Below are positions 19,701-27,940 of a DNA stretch of 64,000 nt, piece after piece. Positions within the stretch are counted from its first letter, which is position 1. Each line of letters starts with the position of its first letter. The position numbers and the translations under genes are program-made. The stretch is taken from positions 38,211-102,210 of the forward strand of contig JBOHHE010000057.1 in assembly GCA_050700355.1 (NCBI GenBank), written 5' to 3'. Under the pieces are notes generated by a model. It did no database searches and was not told where the DNA came from. It saw only the letters and a list, made by a program, of their open reading frames with translations. The DNA comes from GCA-003244245 sp050700355. GTDB lineage: Bacteria; Actinomycetota; Actinomycetes; Mycobacteriales; Pseudonocardiaceae.

Positions 19701-22539
19701 TGCACTGTCGGAGCACCAGCTCACCCCCCACCAGACCCTCCATGCCGTTGGCGCGGGCAGCCTGCTGGTGCGCACCGAGGACGGCCAGCTGGGTCTGATC
19801 CACGGTTCGGTGGTGGAGTGGCTGGTCGCCAAGGCGATCGCCGAGGAACTGGCAGGCGGTGCGACCACTGTCGCGATGCTGTCCCGGCGGCCGCTCTCCC
19901 AATTGAGCGTGGACTTCCTCTGTGACCTCGCCGATACCCGCTCCTGTCAGCTCTGGCTGCGCAGGGTACTCGCCGACGCCCACGCCGATGAAGTGGCAAG
20001 ACGCAACGCCATCAAGATCAGCACTCGGCTGCGCTCGATGGTCCGAACCGACCTGCGAGCAGCGGTCCTGCGTGGTGAGGACCTCTCCCACCGGGAACTG
20101 GCCGACGCCGACCTCACCGGCGCTGATCTCACCGATGCCAGACTGGTCGGCACGGACCTGAGCCGAGCGGTGCTGCGGGACGCGGTGCTGGCCGGGGCCC
20201 GGCTCGATGAGGCGAAGCTGGTCGGAGCGGATCTGACCGGGGCCGACTTCACCCGGGCCCGACTGGCTCGAGCCGACCTGCGTGATGTGGTGGTGACGGG
20301 CAGTCGCTGGCGGGGCGCCGCGCTGCTCGACGTCTCGGCCCGTCAGGAGTTCTTCGACGCCCCGGAACTGCATGGTGCGGCCATTGCACCGGGTCAACCG
20401 GTCGAAGCGGAGTTCGCGCCCGCCGCGATCGGCGTGTCCTACGGATTCGACGTCGGCAGGCTCCCAGCGCCGGTCGACTACAGCACCGACGGACACACCC
20501 TTGCCATCGGCAACGACGACGGCGGGGTGCTGATCTGTGACGCGGTCTCCGGGCGCCCGCTGCGCACACTGCATGGCCATCGTGGGCGGGTATACGCGGT
20601 GGCCTACGGACCCGGCGACTCGGTGCTGGTCACCGGGGCGAGCGACGGCACGATCTGCCTGTGGGATCCGGTGACGGGGGCTCGACGTCACCGCATCGAG
20701 GGTTGCCGCGACTGGGTGTGGCCGGTGACGATCAGCTCGGCTGAGTCCGGCTCTTCGGGAACACTGCTCGCGGCTGGTGAGCACAGTGGCGAGGTCCGGC
20801 TCTTCGACGTCGCGACCGGCGCGGTGCGTCACGTTCTGCCCGGTCACACCGCGCCCGTGTGGACCGCTCGGTTCTCCCCTGACGGCACTACGCTGGCGAC
20901 CGGCGACGATGCCGGGATCGTCCGGCTGTGGGACACCGCGACCGGTACGTTGCGCACCGCGTTGGCGGATCACCACGGCTCGGTGTACCGGCTGGTGTTC
21001 AGCCCGGACTCCGCACAGCTTGCCACCGCCGATCATGGCGGCACTGTCCGGCTCTATGACGTGGGCAACGCTGGGAACGCCGCAAGCGCTGTGCCGCGCC
21101 TCGAGTTGACCGAGCACCACGCCTCCGTCTACGCCCTGGACTTCCACCCCGACGGCGGCCTGCTGGCCAGCGGCGACACCCGCGGTGGAGTCCAGCTGTG
21201 GGATCTGCCCAGCGGGCAAGGCACGCCATTGCTCAGTCCTGGCAGCGGCGCCATTTACTGGGTCACCTTCTCCCCTGGCGGTGAGCTACTCGCGATCGGT
21301 GGAAACACCGGAATCGTCGGGGTGTGGGATGTCGCGAGCCGCCGGCTGCGGCACGAACTGACCGGGCACAAGGGGTCGGCTTGGCCAATAGCGTTCCGCC
21401 CGGACGGCAGCCAGTTGGCCACCAGCAGCAATGACTGGACCACCCGACTGTGGGATCCGCGCAGCGGACAATGCCTGCATGTGCTGCGCGGTCACGGACG
21501 GCGGATCACCTCGGTGCACTTCAATACCGCCGGGTCCCTGCTCGCGACCAGCGGCAACGACGGGGTGGTACGGCTGTGGGATCCTCGGACCGGGCATCTG
21601 CGCCGCACGCTGACCGGCATCGCCGACCGATTGATCGCCGCGTTCTTCGACCCGGCGAGCTCCTTGATCGCCACCCCGAGCAACGACGGTGACGTGCACC
21701 TCTGGAACGCCGAGTCCGGCGTCTACGAGCGCGCGTTGGACGTCGGCACCGATTACGTGTGGGCGACCGCCTTCAGCCCGGACGGAGACATCCTGGCCAC
21801 CGCGAACGACAACGACACGGTCCGGCTGTGGTACCGCACGACCGGGCGGGCGGTGCGCACCTTCGCCGAGCATCGGGGCCGAGTGCGCTCGATCGCGTTC
21901 AGTCCCTCCGGAGACCATCTGGCCACGGGCTGTGATGACGCGGTGGTGCGGTTGTGGCACGTCGACACCGGCGTCTGCCGTCGCACGCTTCGTCGCCATA
22001 CCGGTCGGGTGTACGCGGTGGTGTTCACCCCGGACGGCTCCCAGCTGGTGAGCGCGAGCCACGACGGCACGGCGTGCATCTGGGACTGCGAGTCCGGCGA
22101 GGTGCTGCACACGCTCACCGGGCACACCGGCAGGCTCTGGGCCGCCGCCCTGGATCCAACCGGCGCGATGATCGCCACGGCAGGTGATGACCTGGGTGTG
22201 CGGCTCTGGGACGCCCGCACCGGCAGGCATCTGCACACCCTGCAAGCCCACACCCGGAGGGTCTGGTCGGTCGCCTTCAGCCCGGACAGCACCCAGCTCG
22301 CCAGTGCCGGCGACGACGGCGCCGTACATGTCTGGGACCTGGAGACCGCGCAGGTGCGGGTCACGCTGCTCGGGCTGGCGCAGGGCTGGGCCGCGCTCGC
22401 ACCAGACGGCAACTACAAGCTTCAGGGCAACGTGGCAGGCGAATTCTGGCACGTGATCGGCACCTGCCGCTTCGAACCGGGCGATGTGAACACCTACCTG
22501 CCCGCTGTACGCCAGCTTCCGCTGGGCACCGAGTTCTGA
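16783..22539 (+). CDS. TIR / degenerate metallophosphoesterase / NACHT / pentapeptide / WD40 STAND protein
   Basis: A 1918-residue multidomain protein. Residues ~8-150: TIR domain (DFFISYSPADERWATWIAWELE, with Glu84 in RLEWQAAL at the expected NADase position). ~200-500: calcineurin-like phosphoesterase fold that keeps GD (253-254) but has lost most metal ligands (GPRD at 290-293 for GNHD; HGTLGT at 441-446 for HGHLH). ~690-1050: NACHT ATPase with P-loop GDFGRGKT (698-705) and Walker B VLLFDGFDE (769-777). ~1087-1185: pentapeptide repeats (ADLTG/ADLTD). ~1225-1862: fifteen WD40-type repeats, enough for two propellers. A conserved-looking tail follows. By analogy with TIR and NACHT immune proteins, the C-terminal repeats would sense a trigger, NACHT would oligomerise, and TIR would degrade NAD+ (inference). 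Confidence 0.85.
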   Translation: MRRRTENTNRPIDFFISYSPADERWATWIAWELEAVGYSTMLQAWDFVPGTNFIDFMDRGVSEAAVVVSVLSRNYLASRYGRLEWQAALRADPDDANRLVTIRIEDCPLEGLLSMITYVDLVRISDPKAARAALLGRMREALDGRAKPASGPGYPSDRIGRQAQPVDEPVVTGQVTRRRNPVTAPAYPPAAPAGDPTQSAVTALHVPGPRFGRGLIQPGQARTPEELQARIYGELTRATGDGAPAPDLLIITGDLTETGSRREFTAATEFLTGLRVLLGLEPNRLVVVPGPRDITGPACRAYFASCEADDVTPKPPYWPKWRHFTTLFEELYQGLDELVFDSQQPWTLFTVPELRVVVAGLNSTINDSHREDDHYGWIGETQAAWFAQRLRSFEQSAWLRIGVLRHTPADANPGVRPDPALLRDTATLDALLGRRLNLLLHGTLGTRQRAAEGELPLISPAGPDSCQLLQITAQGLVRIPFGAGREVLTCQWHAVGGTFAAGASDSSDDRPDSGEIEPVEDETPPDPTRLLLDRITEVCQTRYDNPKIRFVVGALPYLMVSHREDGFVRQLRVAAHVGELTTADVERFFDQIHAAEPDTVSELVYQGPPVGQALRIEALRRGIRVRSFIEFQGLLDLREFVAGQTARLRVDTLYPPEGYVPQRFRELTGTDRTVRRNLVEELLTLLATDEGRFVLLMGDFGRGKTFALHELARRLPTELPHLIPILLELRSLEKTHSVEAMVAAHLANHGEELIDLKAFTYMLREGRIVLLFDGFDELATRVTYDRAADHLDLILRAVEGKAKVLISSRSQHFRTDTQVLTALGERVGLLTQRRVLSIEDFTPDQIRRYLDNRYGGDTDATEDRLRLLSGAHGLLGLSQNPRMLSFIADLDESRLRAVAESGHVISAASLYEEILSAWLSYEERRTGDTHGAAAGLTVGELWQAVTALAIRLWESNEQYLEPTDLAEVAETLSALSEHQLTPHQTLHAVGAGSLLVRTEDGQLGLIHGSVVEWLVAKAIAEELAGGATTVAMLSRRPLSQLSVDFLCDLADTRSCQLWLRRVLADAHADEVARRNAIKISTRLRSMVRTDLRAAVLRGEDLSHRELADADLTGADLTDARLVGTDLSRAVLRDAVLAGARLDEAKLVGADLTGADFTRARLARADLRDVVVTGSRWRGAALLDVSARQEFFDAPELHGAAIAPGQPVEAEFAPAAIGVSYGFDVGRLPAPVDYSTDGHTLAIGNDDGGVLICDAVSGRPLRTLHGHRGRVYAVAYGPGDSVLVTGASDGTICLWDPVTGARRHRIEGCRDWVWPVTISSAESGSSGTLLAAGEHSGEVRLFDVATGAVRHVLPGHTAPVWTARFSPDGTTLATGDDAGIVRLWDTATGTLRTALADHHGSVYRLVFSPDSAQLATADHGGTVRLYDVGNAGNAASAVPRLELTEHHASVYALDFHPDGGLLASGDTRGGVQLWDLPSGQGTPLLSPGSGAIYWVTFSPGGELLAIGGNTGIVGVWDVASRRLRHELTGHKGSAWPIAFRPDGSQLATSSNDWTTRLWDPRSGQCLHVLRGHGRRITSVHFNTAGSLLATSGNDGVVRLWDPRTGHLRRTLTGIADRLIAAFFDPASSLIATPSNDGDVHLWNAESGVYERALDVGTDYVWATAFSPDGDILATANDNDTVRLWYRTTGRAVRTFAEHRGRVRSIAFSPSGDHLATGCDDAVVRLWHVDTGVCRRTLRRHTGRVYAVVFTPDGSQLVSASHDGTACIWDCESGEVLHTLTGHTGRLWAAALDPTGAMIATAGDDLGVRLWDARTGRHLHTLQAHTRRVWSVAFSPDSTQLASAGDDGAVHVWDLETAQVRVTLLGLAQGWAALAPDGNYKLQGNVAGEFWHVIGTCRFEPGDVNTYLPAVRQLPLGTEF

Positions 22540-22559
22540 GCCCTCCAGCGCCGGGACCG

Positions 22560-22625
22560 TGCATGAGCGCGGGATATCGCGTGTACGAGCGCCGGACACG
22601 CCGTGCAGGGGTGTCGGACACGTGG
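22560..22625. repeat. Three tandem 22-bp intergenic repeats (family A)
   Basis: Three consecutive 22-bp units start at 22560, 22582 and 22604, each beginning TGYA and containing a GCGCCGGACAC-like core, followed by a divergent last part. They fill the space between the convergent TIR/NACHT/WD40 and glpD genes. Related 22-bp units occur at 26655-26698 and 27858-27923. They probably belong to an intergenic, gene-end repeat family rather than CRISPR, because units touch with no spacers. Confidence 0.6.
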
Positions 22626-22626
22626 A

Positions 22627-24381
22627 TTAGATGACTGATTCGAGGAGGCGGGGACGGGCTTCGGGGGCGGTGTTGCGACGGGCGGCGGCTGCGGAATCGT
22701 CGGGCTCGGATTGGGAATCGCGTTCGGCGGTGACTCGCGCGCGGTAGAGCTCGATCTCGCGACTACACTCAGTGGTGTCCCAGCCGAGCACCTCGCCCAT
22801 CAGCTCGGCGACCTCCGTAACGCACGCCTCGCCTCGGTGCGGGTACTCGATCGAGATACGGGTACGGCGGGTGAGCACATCCTCCAAATGCAGAGCGCCT
22901 TCGTGGCTGGCCGCGTGCACCACCTCGACCTTGAGATAATCCGGGGCCTCGGGCACCGGCGCGAGCAGATCCCGACGCTGGGCGGCCAAGGCCAGCACCT
23001 GGTGCACCGCCGAGCCGTAGCGATCCAGCAGGTACCGCAGGCGATAGGGATGCAGTCCGTGCCGGGCGGCCAGCGCATCGGCCTGGTTGACCAGCGCGTG
23101 ATAGCCGTCCGCGCCGAGCAGGGGCACCTTGTCGGTGATCGAGGGAGCGACCCGGCCGGGTAGATCGGGCACCGCCGCGTCGACCGCGTCGGCCGCCATC
23201 ACCCGGTAGGTGGTGTACTTGCCACCTGCGATCGCGACCAGCCCTGGCGCCACCCGGGCCACCGCGTGCTCCCGGGACAGCCGGGAGGTCTCCTCGCTCT
23301 CCCCAGCCAGCAGGGGTCGCAGTCCCGCGTAGACGCCCTCGATATCGTCCGAGGTCAGCGGGGTGGCCAGCACCGTATTGACGGTTTCGAGCAGGTAGTC
23401 GATGTCCGCTCGGGTGGCTGAAGGATGAGCGAGGTCGAGATTCCAGCCGGTATCGGTGGTGCCGACGATCCAGTGGTTGCGCCACGGAATGACGAACAGC
23501 ACCGACGTCGCGGTGCGCAGGATCAGCCCGCTCTCCGACACGATGCGGTCCCGGGGCACCACGATGTGCACGCCCTTGGAGGCGCGCACCCGGAACCGAC
23601 CACGCCCGCCGGAGAGCCGCTGAATCTCATCGGTCCACACCCCAGTGCAGTTGAGCACCGCATGCGCCTCGACGTCAGCGGTCTCACCGGTCTCACAGTC
23701 CCGCACGCGGACCCCACAGATCCGGTCCGCCTCCCGGAGGAAGCCGACGACCTGGGTGGAGGTGCGCACCACGGCGCCGTACTGGGCCGCCGTCCGGGCC
23801 ACCGTCACGGTATGCCGAGCGTCATCGGCGATCGCGTCGTAGTAGCGCACCCCGCCGATGAGCGTGTCGCGGCGCAGGGCAGGTGCCATCCGCAGGGCTC
23901 CAGCCCGGGTGAGATGGGACTGCCCCGGTACCGAGCGGGCCCCGCCCAATGTCTGGTAGATCGCCAGCCCGGCGGCGACGTAGGGGCGCTCCCAGATCCG
24001 GTGGTTCAGCGGGTACAAGAAACTCACCGGTTTGACCAGGTGCGGCGCCAACCGGGTGAGCATCAGCTCCCGCTCGTGCAACGCCTCGCGAACCAGCCCG
24101 AATTCGAGCTGCTCCAGGTAACGCAAGCCGCCGTGGAACAGCTTGGACGATCGGCTGGACGTGCCTGACGCGAGATCCCTGGCCTCGACCAGGGCGACCT
24201 TGAGCCCTCGGGTGGCGGCATCCAGCGCGGCGCCGGTACCGACCACGCCACCGCCGATGACCAAGACGTCGAACTGTTCACCGGTCAGCCGCTGCCAGCC
24301 CACCGCCCGCTGTGCCGGACCAAGCTGTCCCGGGGCAGGTCCGCCTCCGATCTGCTGGTGGTCGCGTTCGGCCTCCTGCAC
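22627..24381 (-). CDS. glpD: Glycerol-3-phosphate dehydrogenase (FAD-dependent)
   Basis: About 584 residues. FAD-binding Rossmann motif VLVIGGGVVGTGAALDAATRG, then DLASGTSSRSSKLFHGGLRYLEQ (substrate and FAD loop of GlpD), WIVGTTDTGW, YAGLRPLL and IAGGKYTTYRVMA; the C-terminal helical DAO_C domain is present. It oxidises glycerol-3-phosphate to dihydroxyacetone phosphate at the membrane. GTG 24381 is preceded at five bases by GGAGGAG, which is why I prefer it over the longer reading. It is divergent from glpK across 174 bp, so the two probably share regulation by glycerol. Confidence 0.93.
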   Translation of the reverse strand: MQEAERDHQQIGGGPAPGQLGPAQRAVGWQRLTGEQFDVLVIGGGVVGTGAALDAATRGLKVALVEARDLASGTSSRSSKLFHGGLRYLEQLEFGLVREALHERELMLTRLAPHLVKPVSFLYPLNHRIWERPYVAAGLAIYQTLGGARSVPGQSHLTRAGALRMAPALRRDTLIGGVRYYDAIADDARHTVTVARTAAQYGAVVRTSTQVVGFLREADRICGVRVRDCETGETADVEAHAVLNCTGVWTDEIQRLSGGRGRFRVRASKGVHIVVPRDRIVSESGLILRTATSVLFVIPWRNHWIVGTTDTGWNLDLAHPSATRADIDYLLETVNTVLATPLTSDDIEGVYAGLRPLLAGESEETSRLSREHAVARVAPGLVAIAGGKYTTYRVMAADAVDAAVPDLPGRVAPSITDKVPLLGADGYHALVNQADALAARHGLHPYRLRYLLDRYGSAVHQVLALAAQRRDLLAPVPEAPDYLKVEVVHAASHEGALHLEDVLTRRTRISIEYPHRGEACVTEVAELMGEVLGWDTTECSREIELYRARVTAERDSQSEPDDSAAAARRNTAPEARPRLLESVI

Positions 24382-24555
24382 CGCATCTCCTCCAGTCCGC
24401 GCCGCCCATGCCCGTCGTGCGCTCCCGCTGCACGCTACCGTCGATGGGCCTGTTCGGTCTGCCCACACCCGACGTCGATGTCCGGTCAGAGCTCGGCTCG
24501 TAACTTGTCGAGCATGGTGGCGGCGCCGCGTTACCAGGCGCTAACGTCGGGCTCG

Positions 24556-26070
24556 ATGAACCAGTACGTCGCAGCGATCGACCAGGGCACCACCTCCACC
24601 CGCGCCATGGTGTTCGACCACCACGGTCGGGTGGTTTCGGCGGACCAGCGCGAGCACCAGCAGATCTTGCCCAGGCCCGGTTGGGTGGAGCACGACGCGA
24701 TCGAGATCTGGACGAACACCCGGGAGGTCGCGGCTGGGGCACTGGCCAAGGCAGACCTGACGCCCGGCGATCTCGCCGCGGTGGGCATTACCAACCAGCG
24801 GGAGACCACTCTGGTATGGGACCGGCTCAGCGGCGAGCCGGTGCACAATGCGATCGTCTGGCAGGACACGCGTACCGACACGCTGTGCGCGCAGCTCGGC
24901 GGAGACGCCGGTGCAATGCGCTATCAGGAGCGCACCGGGTTGCCGCTGGCCACCTACTTCTCCGGACCCAAGATTCGCTGGATCCTCGACAACGTCGAGA
25001 GTGCCCGCGAGCGGGCTGAGAACGGCGAACTCTGCTTCGGAACGATGGATACCTGGGTGTTGTGGAACATGACCGGTGGCCCGGCCGGAGGATTGCACGT
25101 CACCGACGTCACCAACGCCTCCCGGACGCTGCTGATGGATCTGGACACGCTGTCCTGGGACGAGACCATCGCCGAGGAGATGGGGGTTCCAGTGGCGATG
25201 CTGCCGGAGATCCGCTCATCGTCGGAGGTGTACGGCCCGGCCCGGGAACGCGGCGCGCTGGCCGGCGTTCCGATCGCCAGCATCCTCGGTGACCAGCAAG
25301 CGGCCACCTTCGGGCAGGCCTGCCTGGCCGTCGGGGAGGCCAAGAACACCTACGGCACCGGCAATTTCATGTTGCTCAACACCGGTACCGAGAAAGTGAT
25401 GAGCCGCAACGGACTGCTCACCACGATCTGCTACCAGATCGGATCACGGGCCCCGGTGTATGCGCTGGAGGGCTCGATCGCGGTCACCGGATCGCTGGTG
25501 CAGTGGCTGCGGGACAACCTCGGCCTGATCTCCTCAGCGGCTGAGATCGAGCAGGCCGCAGCCGGCGTCGAGGACAACGGCGGGGCATACTTCGTGCCCG
25601 CCTTCTCCGGGCTGTTCGCCCCGCACTGGCGCTCCGATGCCCGGGGGGCCATCGTCGGCTTGACCCGTTACGTCACCCGCGCTCACCTGGCCAGAGCAGC
25701 GCTGGAAGCCACCGCGTTCCAGTCCCGCGAAGTGCTCGATGCGATGAACGCGGACTCTGGGGTGGCCCTGACCGCACTGAAGGTGGACGGCGGGATGGTG
25801 GTCAACGAGCTGCTCATGCAGTTCCAGGCCGACATCCTGGGGGTCCCGGTGATCCGGCCGGTGGTCAGCGAGACCACCGCGCTGGGCGCCGCGTACGCCG
25901 CTGGCCTGGCGGTCGGGTTCTGGTCGGGCGAGGATGAGATCCGGGCCAACTGGGCCGCGGACCGGCAATGGGATCCGATGATGGACGACGCCCGACGCGA
26001 AGGCCTCTACGCTCAGTGGCGCAAGGCCGTAACCCGGACCTTCGATTGGGTGGACGCTGCACAGCCGTGA
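24556..26070 (+). CDS. glpK: Glycerol kinase
   Basis: A 504-residue FGGY kinase that phosphorylates glycerol to sn-glycerol-3-phosphate. It has the phosphate loop AAIDQGTTSTRAMVFD, GITNQRETTLVWDRLSGEP, WQDTRTD, YFSGPKIRWILDNV, LGDQQAATFGQACL, TYGTGNFMLLNTG and VDGGMVVNELLMQFQADILG. ATG 24556 places the catalytic N-terminus correctly; the same frame is open upstream but reads as low-quality sequence over the glpD promoter. It works with the divergent glpD. No glycerol facilitator gene is seen nearby. Confidence 0.95.
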   Translation: MNQYVAAIDQGTTSTRAMVFDHHGRVVSADQREHQQILPRPGWVEHDAIEIWTNTREVAAGALAKADLTPGDLAAVGITNQRETTLVWDRLSGEPVHNAIVWQDTRTDTLCAQLGGDAGAMRYQERTGLPLATYFSGPKIRWILDNVESARERAENGELCFGTMDTWVLWNMTGGPAGGLHVTDVTNASRTLLMDLDTLSWDETIAEEMGVPVAMLPEIRSSSEVYGPARERGALAGVPIASILGDQQAATFGQACLAVGEAKNTYGTGNFMLLNTGTEKVMSRNGLLTTICYQIGSRAPVYALEGSIAVTGSLVQWLRDNLGLISSAAEIEQAAAGVEDNGGAYFVPAFSGLFAPHWRSDARGAIVGLTRYVTRAHLARAALEATAFQSREVLDAMNADSGVALTALKVDGGMVVNELLMQFQADILGVPVIRPVVSETTALGAAYAAGLAVGFWSGEDEIRANWAADRQWDPMMDDARREGLYAQWRKAVTRTFDWVDAAQP

Positions 26071-26196
26071 ACAAGGCATCGAAAATGATGTTGTCATGGT
26101 GCAGGTCGGGGTGCATTCGCAGTCCAGCGACATCCACCACCCCCACGGGGACGACAGCCGCGCGAAGCGTCGGCCCGGGCAGCTAGGCTGTCGCGC

Positions 26197-26649
26197 GTGC
26201 CGCTCTACGCCGCCTACGGATCCAACATGGATCCCGCTCAGATGATGGAGCGCGCTCCGCACTCGCCCATGGCGGGCACGGGGTGGCTGGTCGGGTGGCG
26301 GCTGACTTTCGGCGGGGAGGACCTGGGCTGGGAAGGTGCTTTGGCCACCATCGTCGAGGATCCTCTTTCCCAAGTGTTCGTCGTGATCTATGACGTAACT
26401 CCGGAGGACGAGAAACTGCTCGACATCTGGGAGGGAGGCGAGCTCGCGCTGCACAGGAAGCTGCGGTTGCGGGTGGACACCTTAGATGGGACGGTTCTCG
26501 CCTGGCTCTACGTACTGGATGCCTACGAGGGAGGCATCCCTTCCGCACGCTACCTCGGCGTGATGTCCGATGCCGCTGAATCAGCCGGAGCCCCCGAGGA
26601 CTACGTCACGGAGCTGCGCAGCCGCCCCTGCCGAGGCACCACCCTCTAA
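26197..26649 (+). CDS. Gamma-glutamylcyclotransferase-like (GGCT/AIG2 fold) protein
   Basis: A 150-residue GGCT-fold protein starting at GTG 26197. It has the characteristic YAAYGSNMDPAQM N-terminus, GWRLTFGGEDLGWEGALATIV and VFVVIYDVTPEDEKLLDIWEG, containing the acidic residue used for cyclisation in this family. Proteins of this type release 5-oxoproline from gamma-glutamyl compounds, or act on gamma-glutamylamines; many bacterial members are uncharacterised. It stands alone between glpK and a DUF559-like gene. The 126 bp upstream hold no recognisable site. Confidence 0.85.
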   Translation: MPLYAAYGSNMDPAQMMERAPHSPMAGTGWLVGWRLTFGGEDLGWEGALATIVEDPLSQVFVVIYDVTPEDEKLLDIWEGGELALHRKLRLRVDTLDGTVLAWLYVLDAYEGGIPSARYLGVMSDAAESAGAPEDYVTELRSRPCRGTTL

Positions 26650-26654
26650 CCCGC

Positions 26655-26698
26655 GTGTCCGGCTCTCATGCACGCTGTGTCCGGCTCTCATGCATAGC
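26655..26698. repeat. Two tandem 22-bp intergenic repeats (family A)
   Basis: Two units at 26655-26676 and 26677-26698 share GTGTCCGGCTCTCATGCA exactly and differ only in the last four bases. They sit between the stops of the convergent GGCT-like and DUF559-like genes. The core matches, on one strand or the other, the units at 22560-22625 and 27858-27923. Confidence 0.7.
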
Positions 26699-26726
26699 AC
26701 CGTTTCCGCACCGCACCTTCTCAGCG

Positions 26727-27713
26727 CTACGCGGTGTCCGTCACCGCGTAACATGGCCCTTGCCGCTGAGCTGAAGCACGGCGTTTCCGGACACGCAGCT
26801 CGCCTAGAGCGGCTTGGCAGCCAACCGCTCCTCTGCTCCGGAACGCTTCGTCGAGTCTTTCGAACAACTCAGTCGGCTCGCATAGATCCGCCGCAGTCGC
26901 GCGAATAGTAATCCACCCACGCCGTCGCAGGTCGCGGTCACGCCGAGCGTCCCGGTCCTTGCGATTCTCGTGCGCCTCGTAGCCGTCGTATTCCAGTGCG
27001 ATGCGCAGCGACGGCCAACACAGATCGAGGACATACAGGACGACATCAAGAGTGTCGACCACCTTGAATTGATCCACCGGTGGCGGGAAGCCCGCCTCCA
27101 CCACGAGGAGTTTCAGCCAACTCTCCGGTGGTGAATCGGCCCTGCCCGTCACCAGCGGGAGGAGTCCGTTCGCGCGGGCGGTACCTCGACGATCTGCTCG
27201 GGCACTCAGCCGGCTGGCGATTTGTAGCCGAAATTCCGGCCGCTCAAGCTCCGGGAACAGGCCAGCCGCTTGATCTGCCACAGCGAGGGCCCGTCTGGCT
27301 ACATCGGTACAGAGCAATTCGGTGACAGCGACGTCGAGGGGGACCGTGCGCAGACCTCGTACATCGATCACCTCCTCCAACAACTTACGACCCTGATGGA
27401 CGACCAGACCTTCCCTCACCCGCAACGATCGCGAGTACGGCACCACCACGTGCACGATGCAGGACTCCGCAGCTGAGCAACCTTGTAACCAGGCCGCCGT
27501 GAGACCCGTGAGCGCTGCCGTGGAACCCGTCGCGAGCAATGCTGCTGACGCCCGAATGAACGGATCCAGGACCATCTCACGTGGGATCAGCACGCCCCAG
27601 AGCTGCCTGATCCGGCCATCAGCGAGCATCCGTTCGAGGGACCGGCGACCGAGTTCGGCACGCAGCTCGGCGTGCGTCCATGGACCTCGTAGGTGTTCCG
27701 GGAGACCGACCAT
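26727..27713 (-). CDS. DUF559-type (very short patch repair-like) domain protein
   Basis: A 328-residue protein. The N-terminal half has a winged-helix-like segment (WTHAELRAELGRRSLERMLADGRIRQLWGVLIPRE), as in AbiEi-like antitoxin or DUF559 proteins. The C-terminal region LCWPSLRIALEYDGYEAHENRKDRDARRDRDLRRRGW is a restriction-endonuclease-like fold with conserved Glu/Asp/His, typical of DUF559/Vsr-like nucleases. Such proteins are numerous in actinobacteria and their targets are unknown. ATG 27713 is where family similarity begins; the longer frame runs into repeats upstream. Confidence 0.75.
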   Translation of the reverse strand: MVGLPEHLRGPWTHAELRAELGRRSLERMLADGRIRQLWGVLIPREMVLDPFIRASAALLATGSTAALTGLTAAWLQGCSAAESCIVHVVVPYSRSLRVREGLVVHQGRKLLEEVIDVRGLRTVPLDVAVTELLCTDVARRALAVADQAAGLFPELERPEFRLQIASRLSARADRRGTARANGLLPLVTGRADSPPESWLKLLVVEAGFPPPVDQFKVVDTLDVVLYVLDLCWPSLRIALEYDGYEAHENRKDRDARRDRDLRRRGWITIRATAADLCEPTELFERLDEAFRSRGAVGCQAALGELRVRKRRASAQRQGPCYAVTDTA

Positions 27714-27825
27714 GCCTTGAGCATCACCGCGTGGACTACCCGGGCGCGAGCCCCAGAGCGTGCAGCTGTGGACACCTACCCCCGATGTGGACAACCAGCG
27801 ACTACGCGCCAACGCCGATTTGACA

Positions 27826-27857
27826 GCCTTGGTGCCCGGTACACCGGGCACCAAGGC
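27826..27857. repeat. Perfect 14-bp inverted repeat (hairpin)
   Basis: GCCTTGGTGCCCGG at 27826-27839 is followed after TACA by its exact reverse complement at 27844-27857. The stem is strong and GC-rich. No T-tract follows on either side, so a classical rho-independent terminator is not supported. It lies directly before a block of 22-bp repeats between two minus-strand genes. Confidence 0.6.
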
Positions 27858-27923
27858 CTGACACGCCAGGCATCAACGCACGACACACCGAGCATCAGGG
27901 CCTGACACACCGGGCATGGGGGG
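27858..27923. repeat. Three tandem 22-bp intergenic repeats (family A, opposite orientation)
   Basis: Units start at 27858, 27880 and 27902, with a degenerate fourth at about 27924. Each contains GACACRCCRGGCAT or a close variant. The reverse complement has ATGC then four bases then TGTGTC, the same spacing as the units at 26655-26698. Period is exactly 22 bp. The block lies just downstream of the M20 amidohydrolase gene end. Confidence 0.6.
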
Positions 27924-27940
27924 CTGACATGCGGGAGGGT

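Noticed and set aside
19465..21219. Long open frame (584 codons) on the minus strand inside the WD40 gene
   Set aside because: It is the antisense shadow of regular high-GC WD40 codons; no domain reads through it.
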